Positions 54,459 to 64,000 of a stretch of 64,000 nucleotides of DNA are shown one piece after another (positions within the stretch are counted from its first letter, which is position 1; every line of letters starts with the position of its first letter). The notes beneath the pieces are model-generated. The model saw only the letters and a list, made by a program, of their open reading frames with translations, searched no databases and was not told the origin of the DNA. This stretch comes from Burkholderia arboris (GTDB lineage: Bacteria > Pseudomonadota > Gammaproteobacteria > Burkholderiales > Burkholderiaceae). A program made the translations under genes and the position numbers. The stretch covers positions 62,001 through 126,000 of the forward strand of contig NZ_CABVPX010000015.1 in NCBI RefSeq assembly GCF_902499125.1, written 5' to 3'.

Positions 54459-54842
54459 GTTGTGTACTCCTGTGGGGACTTTCCAGAACCGGGAACTCTA
54501 CCAGAGTCGGGTGAAACCCGCCGGGGGCGCCTAGCCGGGGGCGCCCTGGCCGACGGGCCGGCCGCGGACACCCCGCGCGGGCGGCTGACGCGGCCCATCG
54601 GGTCGACCGGCGCGCCGATCCCGTTGACGGAAAACGGCACGAACCGGCGCGCCCGGCCACGCCGCCGATCGGGTAACATCTTTCCATCTCGCACCAAATA
54701 CGGGCATGCGCGTCACCGCCCGAACGCGACCACCCACCCTTCCCGATCGCCACACTGCCGTGCGAAACCGCCGATTCGAGCGCACCGGACGCGCCGCCCG
54801 CCCGACCTCGCTTGCGCGTCGCCAACCCGGCGACGCACGTCG
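54459..54842. other. Gene-free divergent region
   Basis: About 380 bases between gloA and the EamA gene. Open frames here lack starts and normal codon use. A -10-like TAACAT is seen at 54674-54679, without a convincing -35. No hairpin or repeat of note. Confidence 0.35.
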
Positions 54843-55778
54843 ATGACCACACTCGCCGCCGCCCCCGTGCGCCGCGCGCTCGACATGCGCGCCGTCGGCC
54901 TGATGCTGCTGCTGTGCGCGATCTGGGGCTTCCAGCAGGTCGCGATCAAGAGCACGAACGCCGCGATCGCGCCGATGTTCCAGGCCGGGCTGCGCTCGGT
55001 GATCGCCGCGGGTCTGCTGTGGGGCTGGGCCCGCACGCGCGGCACGCCACTGTTCCAGGCCGACGGCACGTTCGGCGCGGGCCTCGCGGCCGGTGCGCTG
55101 TTCGCCGGCGAATTCATCTGCGTGTTCTTCGGGCTGACGCTGACGAGCGCGTCGCACATGGCGATCTTCCTGTACACGGCGCCGTGCTTCACCGCGCTCG
55201 GCCTGCACCTGTTCGCACCGGGCGAACGGCTGCAGCGCACGCAGTGGGCCGGCGTCGGTCTCGCATTCGCCGGCATCGCGCTCGCGTTCGCGGACGGCTT
55301 CCTGAAGCCGCGCGCGCCCGGCGCATCGGTACTGGCCGGGCTGGCCGGCGATGCGCTCGGCATTCTCGGCGGCGCGATGTGGGCCGCGACAACGGTTGTC
55401 GTGCGCTCGACGGCGCTCGCGCGGGCCAGTGCGAGCAAGACGCTGTTCTACCAGCTCGCGGTATCGGCGGTCGTGCTGGTCGCGCTCGCCGCGCTGTTCG
55501 GCCAGGTGTCATTCGCGCACGTGACGCCGGTCGCAGTGGCAAGCCTCGCGTACCAGTCGGTGATCGTCGCGTTCGTCAGCTACCTGTCGTGGTTCTGGCT
55601 GCTGACGCGCTACAGTGCGTCGCGGCTGTCGGTCTTCACGTTCCTGTCGCCGCTGTTCGGCGTCGCGTTCGGCGTGCTGCTGCTCGGCGAATCGGTCGGC
55701 TGGCGCTTCATGTCCGCGGCCGCGCTGGTACTGACCGGCATCGCGCTCGTCAACGCGCCGCCGCGCCGGCGGGTGTAA
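54843..55778 (+). CDS. EamA/DMT-family transporter
   Basis: This 311-residue inner-membrane protein has ten predicted helices in two EamA repeats. The first shows L-L-L-C-A-I-W-G-F-Q-Q-V-A-I-K; the second ends in P-L-F-G-V-A-F-G-V-L-L-L-G-E-S, the usual last-helix motif. The family exports amino acids, nucleosides or related metabolites. No ligand is evident. It stands alone, convergent with rsmA. Confidence 0.9.
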   Translation: MTTLAAAPVRRALDMRAVGLMLLLCAIWGFQQVAIKSTNAAIAPMFQAGLRSVIAAGLLWGWARTRGTPLFQADGTFGAGLAAGALFAGEFICVFFGLTLTSASHMAIFLYTAPCFTALGLHLFAPGERLQRTQWAGVGLAFAGIALAFADGFLKPRAPGASVLAGLAGDALGILGGAMWAATTVVVRSTALARASASKTLFYQLAVSAVVLVALAALFGQVSFAHVTPVAVASLAYQSVIVAFVSYLSWFWLLTRYSASRLSVFTFLSPLFGVAFGVLLLGESVGWRFMSAAALVLTGIALVNAPPRRRV

Positions 55779-55804
55779 GCGCCCGGCGCGAAACGCGCGC
55801 GCAA

Positions 55805-55832
55805 TAAAAAAGGCCGCCCTGTCGGGCAGCCT
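55805..55832 (-). terminator. Terminator of the lptD-surA-pdxA-rsmA operon
   Basis: On the minus strand, AGGC-T-GCCC and GGGC-G-GCCT form an 8-pair stem with one mismatch around a 4-base loop, followed by TTTTTTATT. It lies 36 bases past the rsmA stop. Confidence 0.75.
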
Positions 55833-55867
55833 CTTCGACACATCCGGTCCGGCTCGCGCCGCGCGCG

Positions 55868-56695
55868 TCAGCCGGCCTTGCGCACCGCCGCGAGCGCCTG
55901 CGCGACGCCAACGTATTCAGCCACGCTCACGTCCTCGGCACGACGCGCGAGATCGAACCCGAGCGCATCGAAATCGATCGTCTCGCGATAGTCGCCGAGC
56001 GTGTTGCGCAGCATCTTGCGGCGCTGCGAAAACGCGGCGGTGACGATTTCGCCGAGCAGCACGGAATCGACGTCCGGCAGTTCGTGCGGCTCGTACGGGA
56101 TCATCCGGACAATCGCCGAATCGACCTTCGGCGGCGGCTGGAACGACTCCGGCGGCACGTCGAGCATCTTTTCCATCACGTAGCGGTACTGCAGCATCAC
56201 CGACAGCCGCGAGAACGCCTTCGTGCCGGGCTCCGCGACCATCCGCTCGACGACTTCGTTCTGCAGCATGAAATGCTGGTCGATGACCGCATCGGCGAAT
56301 GTCATCAGGTGAAACAGCAGCGGGCTGGAAATGTTGTACGGCAGGTTGCCGACGATCCGCAGCGACGGCTTGTCGCCGGGCGCCGCGAGCGAACGGAAGT
56401 CGAACGCGAGCGCGTCGCCCGCGTGCAGTTCGAGCAGCGCGCCGAAGCGCTGCTGCAGGCGGCCAATCAGGTCGCGGTCGAGCTCGACCGCGTGCAGCGG
56501 CGACTCGGGCGTCGCGAGGCGCTCGATCAGCGGCCCGGTCAGCGCGCCGAGGCCGGGACCGATCTCGACCATGCGCTGGCCGCGCGCGGGGCCGATCGTC
56601 GACACGATCGAATCGATCACGCCATGATCGACGAGGAAGTTCTGCCCGAAGCGCTTGCGCGCGAAGTGGCCTTGGTGCTGTCTGCTGTTCGACAT
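55868..56695 (-). CDS. rsmA: 16S rRNA dimethyladenosine transferase
   Basis: This 275-residue SAM-dependent enzyme (KsgA) dimethylates the two adjacent adenosines near the 3' end of 16S rRNA. It begins [23 protein letters not shown] and shows [11 protein letters not shown], the N-L-P-Y-N-I-S catalytic motif and [13 protein letters not shown] 56695 is chosen over an open upstream frame because of this conserved start. It lies 49 bases after pdxA on the same strand. Confidence 0.97.
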   Translation of the reverse strand: MSNSRQHQGHFARKRFGQNFLVDHGVIDSIVSTIGPARGQRMVEIGPGLGALTGPLIERLATPESPLHAVELDRDLIGRLQQRFGALLELHAGDALAFDFRSLAAPGDKPSLRIVGNLPYNISSPLLFHLMTFADAVIDQHFMLQNEVVERMVAEPGTKAFSRLSVMLQYRYVMEKMLDVPPESFQPPPKVDSAIVRMIPYEPHELPDVDSVLLGEIVTAAFSQRRKMLRNTLGDYRETIDFDALGFDLARRAEDVSVAEYVGVAQALAAVRKAG

Positions 56696-56744
56696 CGACT
56701 GAGTAAAACGAAAAATACGACGAATGAGGTGAAACCGGGCCGCG

Positions 56745-57734
56745 TCAGGCCGCGCGGCGGTGGCGCGCCATCGTGACGGCCGTGTCGAGCGCGGCAATCA
56801 TGCTGCCCGGATCCGCCCGGCCCGTGCCGGCCAGATCGAGCGCCGTGCCGTGATCGACCGACGTGCGGATGATCGGCAGCCCGAGCGTCACGTTGATGCC
56901 CTCGCCGAACGTCGCAAACTTCAGCACGGGCAGGCCCTGGTCATGGAACATCGCGAGCACGCAATCGGCATCGGCCAGATGGCGCGGCTGGAACAGCGTG
57001 TCGGCCGGATACGGACCGCGCGCGTCGATGCCCTGCGCATTGGCGCGGGCGAGCGCGGGCGAGATCACGTCGATCTCCTCGCGGCCGAGATAACCGTTCT
57101 CGCCCGCATGCGGATTCAGGCCCGTCACGAGGATGCGCGGTGCGGCGAGGCCGAAATCGCGCCGCAGGTCGCGATCGATGATCGCGAGCGTCTCGACGAG
57201 CCCGTCGATCGTCAGCGCGGCCGATACGTCCTTCAGCGGCAGGTGCGTCGTCGCGAGCGCAACGCGCAGCGGCCTGTCGCCGGTGCCCGCCAGCATCATC
57301 ACGACGCGCGGCGTGTGCGTGCGCTCCGCGAGGTATTCGGTGTGGCCGGTGAACGGCACGCCCGCATCGTTGATCGTGCTTTTCTGCAGCGGCGCGGTCA
57401 CGATCGCGTCGTACCGGCCATCCAGCGCGCCGTCGATCGCCGCATCGAGCAGCCCGAGCACGTAACGGCCGTTCGCCGCGTCGAGCCGGCCCGCCTGTAC
57501 GGGTACGGCGAGCGCATGGTGCGCGACCGACACTTGCGTGCCGCCGGCCAGCGTGGCCGGGCCGGCGCCCACGGCTGCCGCCCGCGCGTCGAGCAGCGCC
57601 GCATCGCCGAGCACGGTGAAATGGGCGTCGGGCCAGCGCTGCGCCGCGTCACGCAGCGCCTGCACGGTCAGCTCCGGGCCGACCCCCGCGGGTTCGCCGG
57701 TCGTGATCGCGATCTGCAGCGCAGGCGTGGTCAT
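56745..57734 (-). CDS. pdxA: 4-hydroxythreonine-4-phosphate dehydrogenase
   Basis: This 329-residue, NAD- and metal-dependent enzyme works in pyridoxal 5'-phosphate synthesis. Conserved pieces are [28 protein letters not shown] and [10 protein letters not shown], which include the metal histidines. [18 protein letters not shown] is also present. It is the third gene of the outer-membrane biogenesis operon, 11 bases after surA. Confidence 0.97.
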   Translation of the reverse strand: MTTPALQIAITTGEPAGVGPELTVQALRDAAQRWPDAHFTVLGDAALLDARAAAVGAGPATLAGGTQVSVAHHALAVPVQAGRLDAANGRYVLGLLDAAIDGALDGRYDAIVTAPLQKSTINDAGVPFTGHTEYLAERTHTPRVVMMLAGTGDRPLRVALATTHLPLKDVSAALTIDGLVETLAIIDRDLRRDFGLAAPRILVTGLNPHAGENGYLGREEIDVISPALARANAQGIDARGPYPADTLFQPRHLADADCVLAMFHDQGLPVLKFATFGEGINVTLGLPIIRTSVDHGTALDLAGTGRADPGSMIAALDTAVTMARHRRAA

Positions 57735-57745
57735 CTGACGCTCGC

Positions 57746-59104
57746 TCAGTTCGCCGGGCCGGCGCCGCCGATCTTGTACTGCACGTACGACGAATCGCGC
57801 AGCTCGCGCAGCCAGTCGGCATACGCCTGCTCGGCCTTGCGCTGGCCAATCGCCTGGCGGGCGATGTCCATCTGCTGCTGCACCGACCCTTCCGCTTCGC
57901 GGCGGTTCAGCACCTGGATCAGGTGATAACCGTACTCGGTACGGATCGGCTGGCTGATCTGGCCGTCCTGCAGGTTGTTCATTGCACGCTCGAATTCCGG
58001 CACGGTCTCGCCCGGGCTGATCCAGCCGAGATCGCCGCCCTGCGACGCCGATCCGTCCTGCGAGTAGGTGCGCGCGAACTTCGCGAAATCGCCGCCGGCC
58101 TCGACCTGGTTGCGGATGTCGACCAGTTGCTGGCGCGCCTGGCCTTCCGACTTGCCTTCACCGACGCGCAGCAGGATGTGACGCACGTGCGTCTGGACGA
58201 TCTTCGGTGCGGCGGCCGTTGCACCCTGGCTCTGGCGGCGGTCGACGAGACGCACGATCTCGAAGCCGTCCGGCACGCGGATCAGCGTCGGGTTGACCTG
58301 GCCCGGGCGCAGCTTCGAGGCGGCGTCGACGACTTCGGCCGGCAGCGCGCTCGGCGCCTTGAAGCCGAGGTCGCCGCCCTTCTTCGCGTCGTTCGCTTCC
58401 GAGTTGTTCTTCGCGAGGCGCTCGAAATCGGCGCCCGACTTCGCCTGCTGCAGCAGCGCGTCGGCCTTCTTCTGCGCGGCTTCGATGTCGGCCTGCGGTG
58501 CGTTGGTCGGCGCCTTGATGAAGATGTGCTGGAAGCGCAGGTCCTGCTGCTGCGACGCGTTCGGCCCGCGCTGGCTCGCGATGTAGTTCGCGACCTCGGC
58601 GTCGGACACGGTGATCTTGCCGTCGACCTCGCGCTCGCGCAGCTTCGACAGCATCAGCTCGGTCCGTGCATCGCTCGTGAAGATGCTCCAGGGCACGCCT
58701 TGCGCCTCGAGACGCCCGCGGTACTGGTCGAGCGTCATCCCGTTCGCCTGCGCGAGGCGCTGCAGCGTGGACTGCACGGTCGCGTCGTCGATGCGGATCC
58801 CGTCGTCCTTGGCCTTCTGCACCTGGATACGCTCGAGCACCATCTGGTTCAGCACCTGCGCGCGCAGCTGGTCGGTTGGCGGCACGGGCGCGTTCTGCTG
58901 CTGCAGCCGGCGTGCGATCAGGCCGGCGCGCTGGTCGAGTTCGCGGCCCGTGATCACGTCGTTGTTGACGACCGCGACGACTTCGTCGGCGAGCTGCGCA
59001 CCTTGCGAACCGAGCGCCTGCGCCGCGGCCGGCGCGGCGGCGAGCAGCACGGCGGACGCGGCGAGGCTGGACACGACTGCCGCGAAACGAAGGTTTTTCT
59101 TCAT
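57746..59104 (-). CDS. surA: Periplasmic chaperone and peptidyl-prolyl isomerase SurA
   Basis: This 452-residue periplasmic chaperone escorts unfolded outer-membrane proteins to the BAM complex. A signal peptide (about residues 1-29, ending A-A-A/A-Q-A) is followed by the SurA_N domain ([17 protein letters not shown]). Two parvulin domains follow (about 195-300 and 305-410, the latter with [16 protein letters not shown]). ATG 59104 is preferred to a GTG two codons upstream. It lies 51 bases after lptD. Confidence 0.97.
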   Translation of the reverse strand: MKKNLRFAAVVSSLAASAVLLAAAPAAAQALGSQGAQLADEVVAVVNNDVITGRELDQRAGLIARRLQQQNAPVPPTDQLRAQVLNQMVLERIQVQKAKDDGIRIDDATVQSTLQRLAQANGMTLDQYRGRLEAQGVPWSIFTSDARTELMLSKLREREVDGKITVSDAEVANYIASQRGPNASQQQDLRFQHIFIKAPTNAPQADIEAAQKKADALLQQAKSGADFERLAKNNSEANDAKKGGDLGFKAPSALPAEVVDAASKLRPGQVNPTLIRVPDGFEIVRLVDRRQSQGATAAAPKIVQTHVRHILLRVGEGKSEGQARQQLVDIRNQVEAGGDFAKFARTYSQDGSASQGGDLGWISPGETVPEFERAMNNLQDGQISQPIRTEYGYHLIQVLNRREAEGSVQQQMDIARQAIGQRKAEQAYADWLRELRDSSYVQYKIGGAGPAN

Positions 59105-59155
59105 TGCCACTGAAACTCCATTGAAATCGTGCTGACCGGTGCAGACAAGCCGGCG

Positions 59156-61516
59156 TTACTCGTAGTTGCTGAAGCGGGACATCGGCGGCGGCGGCGGCGG
59201 CAGCGGCGTGTAGCCCGGCACCCCTGCGCGGAATGCGGACACGAGGCCGTTGTCGACGGTCGACAAGCCCTTGAGCGTCAACTGCATCATGAATCGCGTC
59301 GACGAGTTCTGCTGTCCCGACGAATTGATGCCGTTCGCAGCCCGCTGCACCCCGACCCCGAGCGCCCAGCAATCCGCGTCGTATTGTAAGCCGACCAGAC
59401 CGTCGACCACGCGATCTCCGGCGAGGTCGTAGTTGAAACGGCCGATCGCGTACAGGCGGCGCGTAAGCGGCCATTGCGCGGATACCAGGAACTGGTTGAT
59501 CGGCTGGTTGTCGAGCGTGGTGTTCGATCGTGTGTAGCGGTAGCCGACGTTGATCACGCGACGCTCGCCCGGACTGTAACCGAAACCGACGCTCGACTTC
59601 ACGAGCTGGTTGTTGTTCTGGTTGTACTGGAACGCCGTCTCCGACATGAAGCCCGAGCCGAGCTTCAGCGCGGCGCCAACGATCAGGTCCGAGTGGCGCG
59701 CCAGCACGGCGCTCTGGCCGGAATTCAGCGTGACGCGCTGATCGGCGAAGTAGTACTGCTGCGCGATCACGAAGCGCGCGCGTTCGTCGCCGGTGCGCGG
59801 ATCGATGAAGCGCGACGTCAGGCCGGCCGTGATCCGGTTCGCATCGGCGATCCGGTCGTTGCCGACGAACGTGTTCGGCTGGTAGATCTCCGCGAGGCCG
59901 AAGTCCGATTCCGCGGTATCGAACAGCGGCGCGTTCGACTGGTCGCGATACGGCGTGTACACGTAGTACAGGCGAGGCTCGAGGGTCTGGATGAAATCCT
60001 GGCCGAACAGGCGCACGGAGCGGTCGAAGATCAGGCCGGTATCGAAGCTCACGGTCGGGATCGACTCGGTGAAGCGCTTCGGGCTGTTCGGCGTGCTCGA
60101 CGACAGGTAGTTCAGGTCGTACGACGCGAAGTGGTACTGGACCTTCGGCACGACGAAGTAGCCGGGACCGTACACGCCGTACGAGATGTACGGGTTGAAG
60201 ACGACCCGGTCGCCTTCGGTCATGTCGGCCGTCGTGATGCGGAACCGCGAATAGTCGGCTTCCGCGCCGAAGTCGAAGCCGCCGACGTTGTACTTCGTGT
60301 ACTTCACGTTCAACTGCGGCTCGCGGCTGTACGGCGCGATTGACGGCGGCAGCGTCTGCCAGTGCTGGTAGCGCGCGAGCACCGACCACGGGCCATTGTT
60401 GTACGTGACTCCGGCCTCCTGCTGGTACAACGTCTGCGTCCCGTTGATGAACTGGTTCATCGAGCCCAGTTGTTCGGGATACAGATTGTCGGAGACCTTG
60501 TTGTAGTAGACGTAGCCACCGAAACCGCCGCCGAAGTTCTGCTGGTGCTGCCAGAAGATCGCGTAGCGGTTGCGGTGCTCGAGCCGGTCGTTCGGCAGGT
60601 AATTGGCCGTAAACGTGCCCGAATACGACGGCGACAGGTAGCGGAACGTCGCCTCGGTCAACACGCCGCGCCGCGAGATGATGCGCGGCGTGAGCGTCAG
60701 GTCGCGGTTCGGCGCGATGTTGAAGTAGTACGGCAGCGTCAGCTCGAAGCCGTTGCTCGAATTCATCGAGAACGTCGGCGGCAGCAGGCCGCTGCGCCGC
60801 TCGCCCGACAGCGGGAACGTCATCCACGGGCTCGCGAAGATCGGCACGCCCTGGAAGAACAGCACGCCGTTGCGCGCGGTGCCTTCGTCGGCGCCCGTAT
60901 CGAAGTCGAAGCGGCTGCCCTTGATGTACCACGCGGGATTCGTCGAGCACTGGCACGCGGTATAGGTGCCGTTGACGAACACCGAGCGCTCGTTGTCGAC
61001 CATGTCGACGCGCTCCGCGCTGCCTGACCCGCCCGTCACGTTGAAGTGGTACTTCGGCGCCGTCATGAAGCCCTGGTTCGCCTCGATCTTCAGGTGCGCC
61101 TCGGGGCCTGCGAACGACGTGCCGGAATTGACCACCTTGACCTGGCCGTACGCATCGGCCATGTCGGTATCCTGATCGTAGTGGAGCGCGTCGGCCTTCA
61201 CGACGACGTCGCCGCGCCGCAGCTCGGCGGCGCCCTTGGCGGCGAGGTCCTGCTCGGCCGTGCCGCTCGTGTGGTCGGCGATCACGAAGGCGGCCGGCTT
61301 CGCGCCGTCCTTCAGCGGATGATCCTCGAGCTGGGGTGCGAGACGCAGATCCCACGGCGAGTCGAGCGGTTGCGGCTGCGCGGCCGCGCCCGACAGCTGC
61401 GCGTACGACACGGCCGGCACGAGGCCGGGCACGGCCAGGAGCGCGAGCGCGAGCCGCCGTTTGCGCGGCACCCCGTCACCGGGGAAAACATTCGGGAATA
61501 GCGGTTTGGGCGGCAT
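59156..61516 (-). CDS. lptD: LPS-assembly protein LptD
   Basis: This 786-residue outer-membrane beta-barrel, with LptE, inserts lipopolysaccharide into the outer leaflet. It has a signal peptide at about residues 17-39 after a longer-than-usual head. The OstA domain follows (residues 95-230, with [11 protein letters not shown] and Y-G-Q-V-K-V), and then the barrel. Only three cysteines exist: Cys188 and Cys190 (A-C-Q-C-S) and Cys716 (A-D-C-W-A-L-G-V). E. coli has four, with two in tandem near the end. The tail is Pro-rich. It is divergent from amgK. Confidence 0.97.
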   Translation of the reverse strand: MPPKPLFPNVFPGDGVPRKRRLALALLAVPGLVPAVSYAQLSGAAAQPQPLDSPWDLRLAPQLEDHPLKDGAKPAAFVIADHTSGTAEQDLAAKGAAELRRGDVVVKADALHYDQDTDMADAYGQVKVVNSGTSFAGPEAHLKIEANQGFMTAPKYHFNVTGGSGSAERVDMVDNERSVFVNGTYTACQCSTNPAWYIKGSRFDFDTGADEGTARNGVLFFQGVPIFASPWMTFPLSGERRSGLLPPTFSMNSSNGFELTLPYYFNIAPNRDLTLTPRIISRRGVLTEATFRYLSPSYSGTFTANYLPNDRLEHRNRYAIFWQHQQNFGGGFGGYVYYNKVSDNLYPEQLGSMNQFINGTQTLYQQEAGVTYNNGPWSVLARYQHWQTLPPSIAPYSREPQLNVKYTKYNVGGFDFGAEADYSRFRITTADMTEGDRVVFNPYISYGVYGPGYFVVPKVQYHFASYDLNYLSSSTPNSPKRFTESIPTVSFDTGLIFDRSVRLFGQDFIQTLEPRLYYVYTPYRDQSNAPLFDTAESDFGLAEIYQPNTFVGNDRIADANRITAGLTSRFIDPRTGDERARFVIAQQYYFADQRVTLNSGQSAVLARHSDLIVGAALKLGSGFMSETAFQYNQNNNQLVKSSVGFGYSPGERRVINVGYRYTRSNTTLDNQPINQFLVSAQWPLTRRLYAIGRFNYDLAGDRVVDGLVGLQYDADCWALGVGVQRAANGINSSGQQNSSTRFMMQLTLKGLSTVDNGLVSAFRAGVPGYTPLPPPPPPMSRFSNYE

Positions 61517-61739
61517 CTATCGTTTGGCGAATCGCCCCTTGTCAACCGCGCCTGCACGGCACATTCGCGCACGGCGGGCCGCGCCGTCGCACCGCGACTG
61601 CGGCTGAGCGCAAACCGGGGAGGCGATCGGGCGGACGGCGCGACAGGCGGCGGGCCTGCACGGCGGAAGCTGACGCGGGGCGCGTCAAAAAAGTCGTGGG
61701 GTATTATATGGCAAGACGTTCCCCCCTCCTCCGAGTTTC

Positions 61740-62789
61740 ATGACGCCCCCATCCGCCGCATCCCAGCCCGACGCCCGCCTCGAAGCGCTCACCGCGTGGC
61801 TGCACCCGCTCGCCGGGCGCTACGCCCTCGACCTGTCGACCCTCGCGCCCGCGTCGTCGGACGCCAGTTTCCGCCGCTATTTCCGTGTCGCGTCGGCCAC
61901 GAGCCCCGGCGGCACGCTGATCGCCGTCGACGCGCCGCCGCCCGAAAAGTGCCGCGAGTTCGTCCAGGTCGCGCAGCTGCTCGCCGCGGCCGGCGACCAC
62001 GTGCCGGACGTGCTGGCCCATGATTTCGACGCGGGCTTCATGCTCGTGACGGACCTCGGCCGCACGTCGTACATCTCGGTGCTCGATCCGGCCGCCCCGG
62101 CCGCCGCACGGCCGCTGATGCGCGATGCGCTCGACGCGCTGATCCGCTTCCAGCTCACGTCGAAGCCCGACGTGCTGCCGCCGTTCGACGAAGCGTTCCT
62201 GCGCCGTGAAATGGAGCTGCTGCCGGAATGGTTCGTCGGCCGCCACCTCGGCAAGCCCGTCACCGACGCGATGCGCGGCACGCTCGACCGCACGTTCGCG
62301 CTGCTGGTCGCGAGCGCCCATGCGCAGCCGCAGGGTTTCATGCTGCGCGATTTCATGCCGCGCAACCTGATGGTCTGCGAGCCGAACCCGGGCGTGCTCG
62401 ACTTCCAGGACGCCGTCTACGGGCCGCTGACGTACGACGTCGTGTCGCTGCTGCGCGACGCGTTCGTCAGCTGGGACGAAGAGTTCGAGCTCGACTGCTT
62501 CGCGTACTACTGGGAAAAGGCGAAAAAGGCCGGCCTGCCGGTCGATCCCGATTTCGGCGAGTTCTACCGCCAGCTCGAATGGATGGGGCTGCAGCGTCAT
62601 ATCAAGGTCCTCGGCCTGTTCGCGCGCATCAATTACCGCGATGGCAAGCCGCATTACCTGAACGACCTGCCGCGCTTCATCGCGTATGCCCGCAAGGTCG
62701 CACTGCGCTACCGCCCGCTCGTGCCGTTCGCGAAGCTGCTCGACGAGCTCGAGGGCAACGCACCGGCCGACGTCGGCTATACGTTCTGA
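61740..62789 (+). CDS. amgK: N-acetylmuramate/N-acetylglucosamine kinase AmgK
   Basis: This 349-residue aminoglycoside-phosphotransferase-fold kinase phosphorylates MurNAc (and GlcNAc) at the anomeric position in peptidoglycan recycling. Visible are S-D-A-S-F-R-R-Y-F-R-V, A-V-D-A-P-P-P-E-K, and the catalytic loop L-R-D-F-M-P-R-N-L-M with the Asp base. V-L-D-F-Q-D-A-V-Y-G-P-L-T-Y-D-V-V-S-L carries the second metal Asp. MurU follows after 32 bases, the same pair as in Pseudomonas. A -10-like TATTAT at 61702-61707 precedes the start; lptD is divergent. Confidence 0.94.
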   Translation: MTPPSAASQPDARLEALTAWLHPLAGRYALDLSTLAPASSDASFRRYFRVASATSPGGTLIAVDAPPPEKCREFVQVAQLLAAAGDHVPDVLAHDFDAGFMLVTDLGRTSYISVLDPAAPAAARPLMRDALDALIRFQLTSKPDVLPPFDEAFLRREMELLPEWFVGRHLGKPVTDAMRGTLDRTFALLVASAHAQPQGFMLRDFMPRNLMVCEPNPGVLDFQDAVYGPLTYDVVSLLRDAFVSWDEEFELDCFAYYWEKAKKAGLPVDPDFGEFYRQLEWMGLQRHIKVLGLFARINYRDGKPHYLNDLPRFIAYARKVALRYRPLVPFAKLLDELEGNAPADVGYTF

Positions 62790-62821
62790 TCGTCCTCCAG
62801 AGTCCTGATACCCGGCCGACC

Positions 62822-63541
62822 ATGAGCAACACCCTGACCACGGCGATGATCTTCGCCGCCGGACGCGGCGAACGGATGCGCCCGCTGACCGACACCCGCC
62901 CGAAACCGCTGCTCGAAGCCGGCGGCAAGCCGCTGATCGTGTGGCAGATCGAGGCGCTCGCGCGCGCGGGCATCGAGACGATCGTGATCAACCACGCGTG
63001 GCTCGGCGAGCAGATCGGGGCCGCGCTCGGCGACGGTTCGCGCTGGGGCGTGCGGCTCCTGTATTCGGCCGAGGGCGAGGCGCTGGAAACCGCCGGCGGC
63101 ATCGCGCAGGCGCTGCCGCTGCTCGAGCGCGACGGGCAGCTGGCCGTGTTCGCGGCCGTCAGCGGCGACGTGTACTGCGCGTTCGACTACCGGACGCTCG
63201 CGCCGCGCGCCGCACGGATGGCCGCGCTCGACACGCCCGCGATGCACCTCGTGATGGTGCCGAACCCGCCGTTCCACCCGGCCGGCGATTTTGCGCTCGA
63301 CGACGCTGGCCGCCTCGCGCTCGACGGCGCCGCGCGCGTCACGTTCGGCAACATCGGCCTGTACGACACGCGGATGTTCCGCGATCTCGCGCCCGGCACG
63401 CGGCGCGCGCTGACGCCGTACTACCGCGCGGCGATCGAAGCCGGCCGTGCGAGCGGCGAATTGTACGAAGGTATCTGGGAGAACGTCGGCACGCCCGCGC
63501 AGCTCGGCGAGCTCGACGCGCGGCTGCGCGCCGCGGGCTGA
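62822..63541 (+). CDS. murU: N-acetylmuramate alpha-1-phosphate uridylyltransferase MurU
   Basis: This 239-residue nucleotidyltransferase joins MurNAc-1-phosphate to UTP, giving UDP-MurNAc and thus bypassing MurA/MurB. The N-terminal motif A-A-G-R-G-E-R-M-R-P-L-T-D-T-R-P-K-P-L-L-E is the nucleotide-binding signature. V-S-G-D-V-Y carries the metal Asp (NGD in many relatives), and F-G-N-I-G-L-Y and W-E-N-V-G-T-P complete the core. This route gives fosfomycin-independent recycling in organisms that have AmgK-MurU. Confidence 0.94.
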   Translation: MSNTLTTAMIFAAGRGERMRPLTDTRPKPLLEAGGKPLIVWQIEALARAGIETIVINHAWLGEQIGAALGDGSRWGVRLLYSAEGEALETAGGIAQALPLLERDGQLAVFAAVSGDVYCAFDYRTLAPRAARMAALDTPAMHLVMVPNPPFHPAGDFALDDAGRLALDGAARVTFGNIGLYDTRMFRDLAPGTRRALTPYYRAAIEAGRASGELYEGIWENVGTPAQLGELDARLRAAG

Positions 63542-63620
63542 CCGGACGGCGGGCGCCGCGCACGACACCCCGTCGTGTTGCCCGGCGCGCTGCGCCGCCC
63601 CCGCCCGCTACGCGGGCCCG

Positions 63621-64000
63621 TTAAGCGGTCTCGGCCTCTTCCCCGCCGGCCGCCGCGCGCTGCTGCTGCAGCGCCCACATCTGCGCATACAACCCGTCGG
63701 CGCGCACGAGTTCGTCGTGCGTGCCGCGTTCGACGATCCTGCCGTGATCCATCACGAGGATCTGCTGCGCATGCACGACCGTCGACAGCCGGTGCGCGAT
63801 CACGAGGGTCGTCCGATGCCGCGCGATCTGGTCGAGTTCGTGCTGGATCGCACGCTCCGAGCGTGAGTCGAGCGCCGACGTCGCTTCGTCGAACAGCAGC
63901 ACCGGCGGGTCCTTCAGCAGCGTGCGCGCGATCGCGACGCGCTGTTTTTCGCCGCCCGACAGCTTCAGCCCGCGTTCGCCGACCGGCGTGTCATAGCCCT
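63621..64000 (-). CDS. ABC exporter, C-terminal ATPase part (cut by the right edge)
   Basis: Only the last 126 codons are present. They show the ABC signature L-S-G-G-E-K-Q-R-V, Walker [12 protein letters not shown] and the H-loop V-I-A-H-R-L-S-T-V. The end, [13 protein letters not shown], is typical of fused permease-ATPase exporters of the MsbA/ATM1 type. The [12 protein letters not shown] wording resembles the Atm1/HMT1 group, which exports glutathione-linked compounds. The permease half lies beyond the edge. It is convergent with murU across 79 bases that hold one short 6-pair hairpin. Confidence 0.92.
   Translation of the reverse strand, partial: GYDTPVGERGLKLSGGEKQRVAIARTLLKDPPVLLFDEATSALDSRSERAIQHELDQIARHRTTLVIAHRLSTVVHAQQILVMDHGRIVERGTHDELVRADGLYAQMWALQQQRAAAGGEEAETA

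Noticed and set aside
58158..61355. A 1065-codon open frame on the minus strand, overlapping lptD and surA in another phase
   Set aside because: The product is Arg/Ala-rich low-complexity sequence. The alternative frames encode LptD and SurA with all expected motifs.
63603..63617. GCCCGC-TAC-GCGGGC hairpin between murU and the ABC gene as a terminator
   Set aside because: Only six pairs and no T-run; too weak to list as a separate feature.
1..64000. Search by eye for tRNA, rRNA, CRISPR, insertion sequences and prophage genes
   Set aside because: No cloverleaf with CCA end, no regular spaced repeats, no transposase or integrase motifs and no terminal inverted repeats were found.

Overview
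The window reads as one stretch of the main chromosome of a Burkholderia-type betaproteobacterium, probably of the B. cepacia complex. The grounds are very high GC, an OmpC-like porin, several LysR regulators each paired with a divergent gene, and two conserved housekeeping blocks in their usual order: miaB-phoH-ybeY-corC-lnt and lptD-surA-pdxA-rsmA. This placement is inferred from gene content and codon use; no database was searched. I see no tRNA, rRNA, insertion sequence, prophage or CRISPR array.
1-21.8 kb holds accessory metabolism and small units. These are a PAAR-domain protein cut by the left edge, a porin, an amidase and a sugar/acid-type MFS carrier with a divergent LysR regulator, a MAPEG protein, and an unusual 1035-residue membrane penicillin-binding protein. 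They are followed by a divergent GntR/galactonate dehydratase pair, a CopD-like membrane protein, a two-heme/three-heme cytochrome c pair, an RhlE helicase, a ferritin-like protein and a gamma-glutamyltransferase.
21-26.9 kb is the glycerol region: a GlpR-type repressor, then glpD, glpK and glpF, with a good GlpR operator in front of glpD.
26.9-33.9 kb is the most distinctive part. It carries a rhizopine-catabolism-like (moc-like) cluster: a membrane oxygenase, a Rieske ferredoxin and a ferredoxin reductase (MocD, MocE, MocF type) on the minus strand. A LacI-type regulator, two TIM-barrel proteins (one MocC/IolE-like) and a MocA/IolG-like dehydrogenase lie on the plus strand. Nearly identical palindromes sit in the divergent promoter region and in front of the first TIM-barrel gene, so the two arms look like one regulon.
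34-39.2 kb has a HAD phosphatase, ribB under a clear FMN riboswitch, a cupin regulator, and an MFS efflux carrier divergent from a second LysR regulator.
39.2-54 kb is mostly housekeeping: miaB, phoH-like, ybeY, chaC, corC and lnt, then a TPR/glycosyltransferase-like gene, then glyQ-glyS-gmhB-plsC and a YgjP-type metalloprotease.
54-64 kb has gloA, an EamA exporter, the outer-membrane biogenesis operon lptD-surA-pdxA-rsmA, the divergent peptidoglycan-recycling pair amgK-murU, and the C-terminal end of an ABC exporter cut by the right edge.
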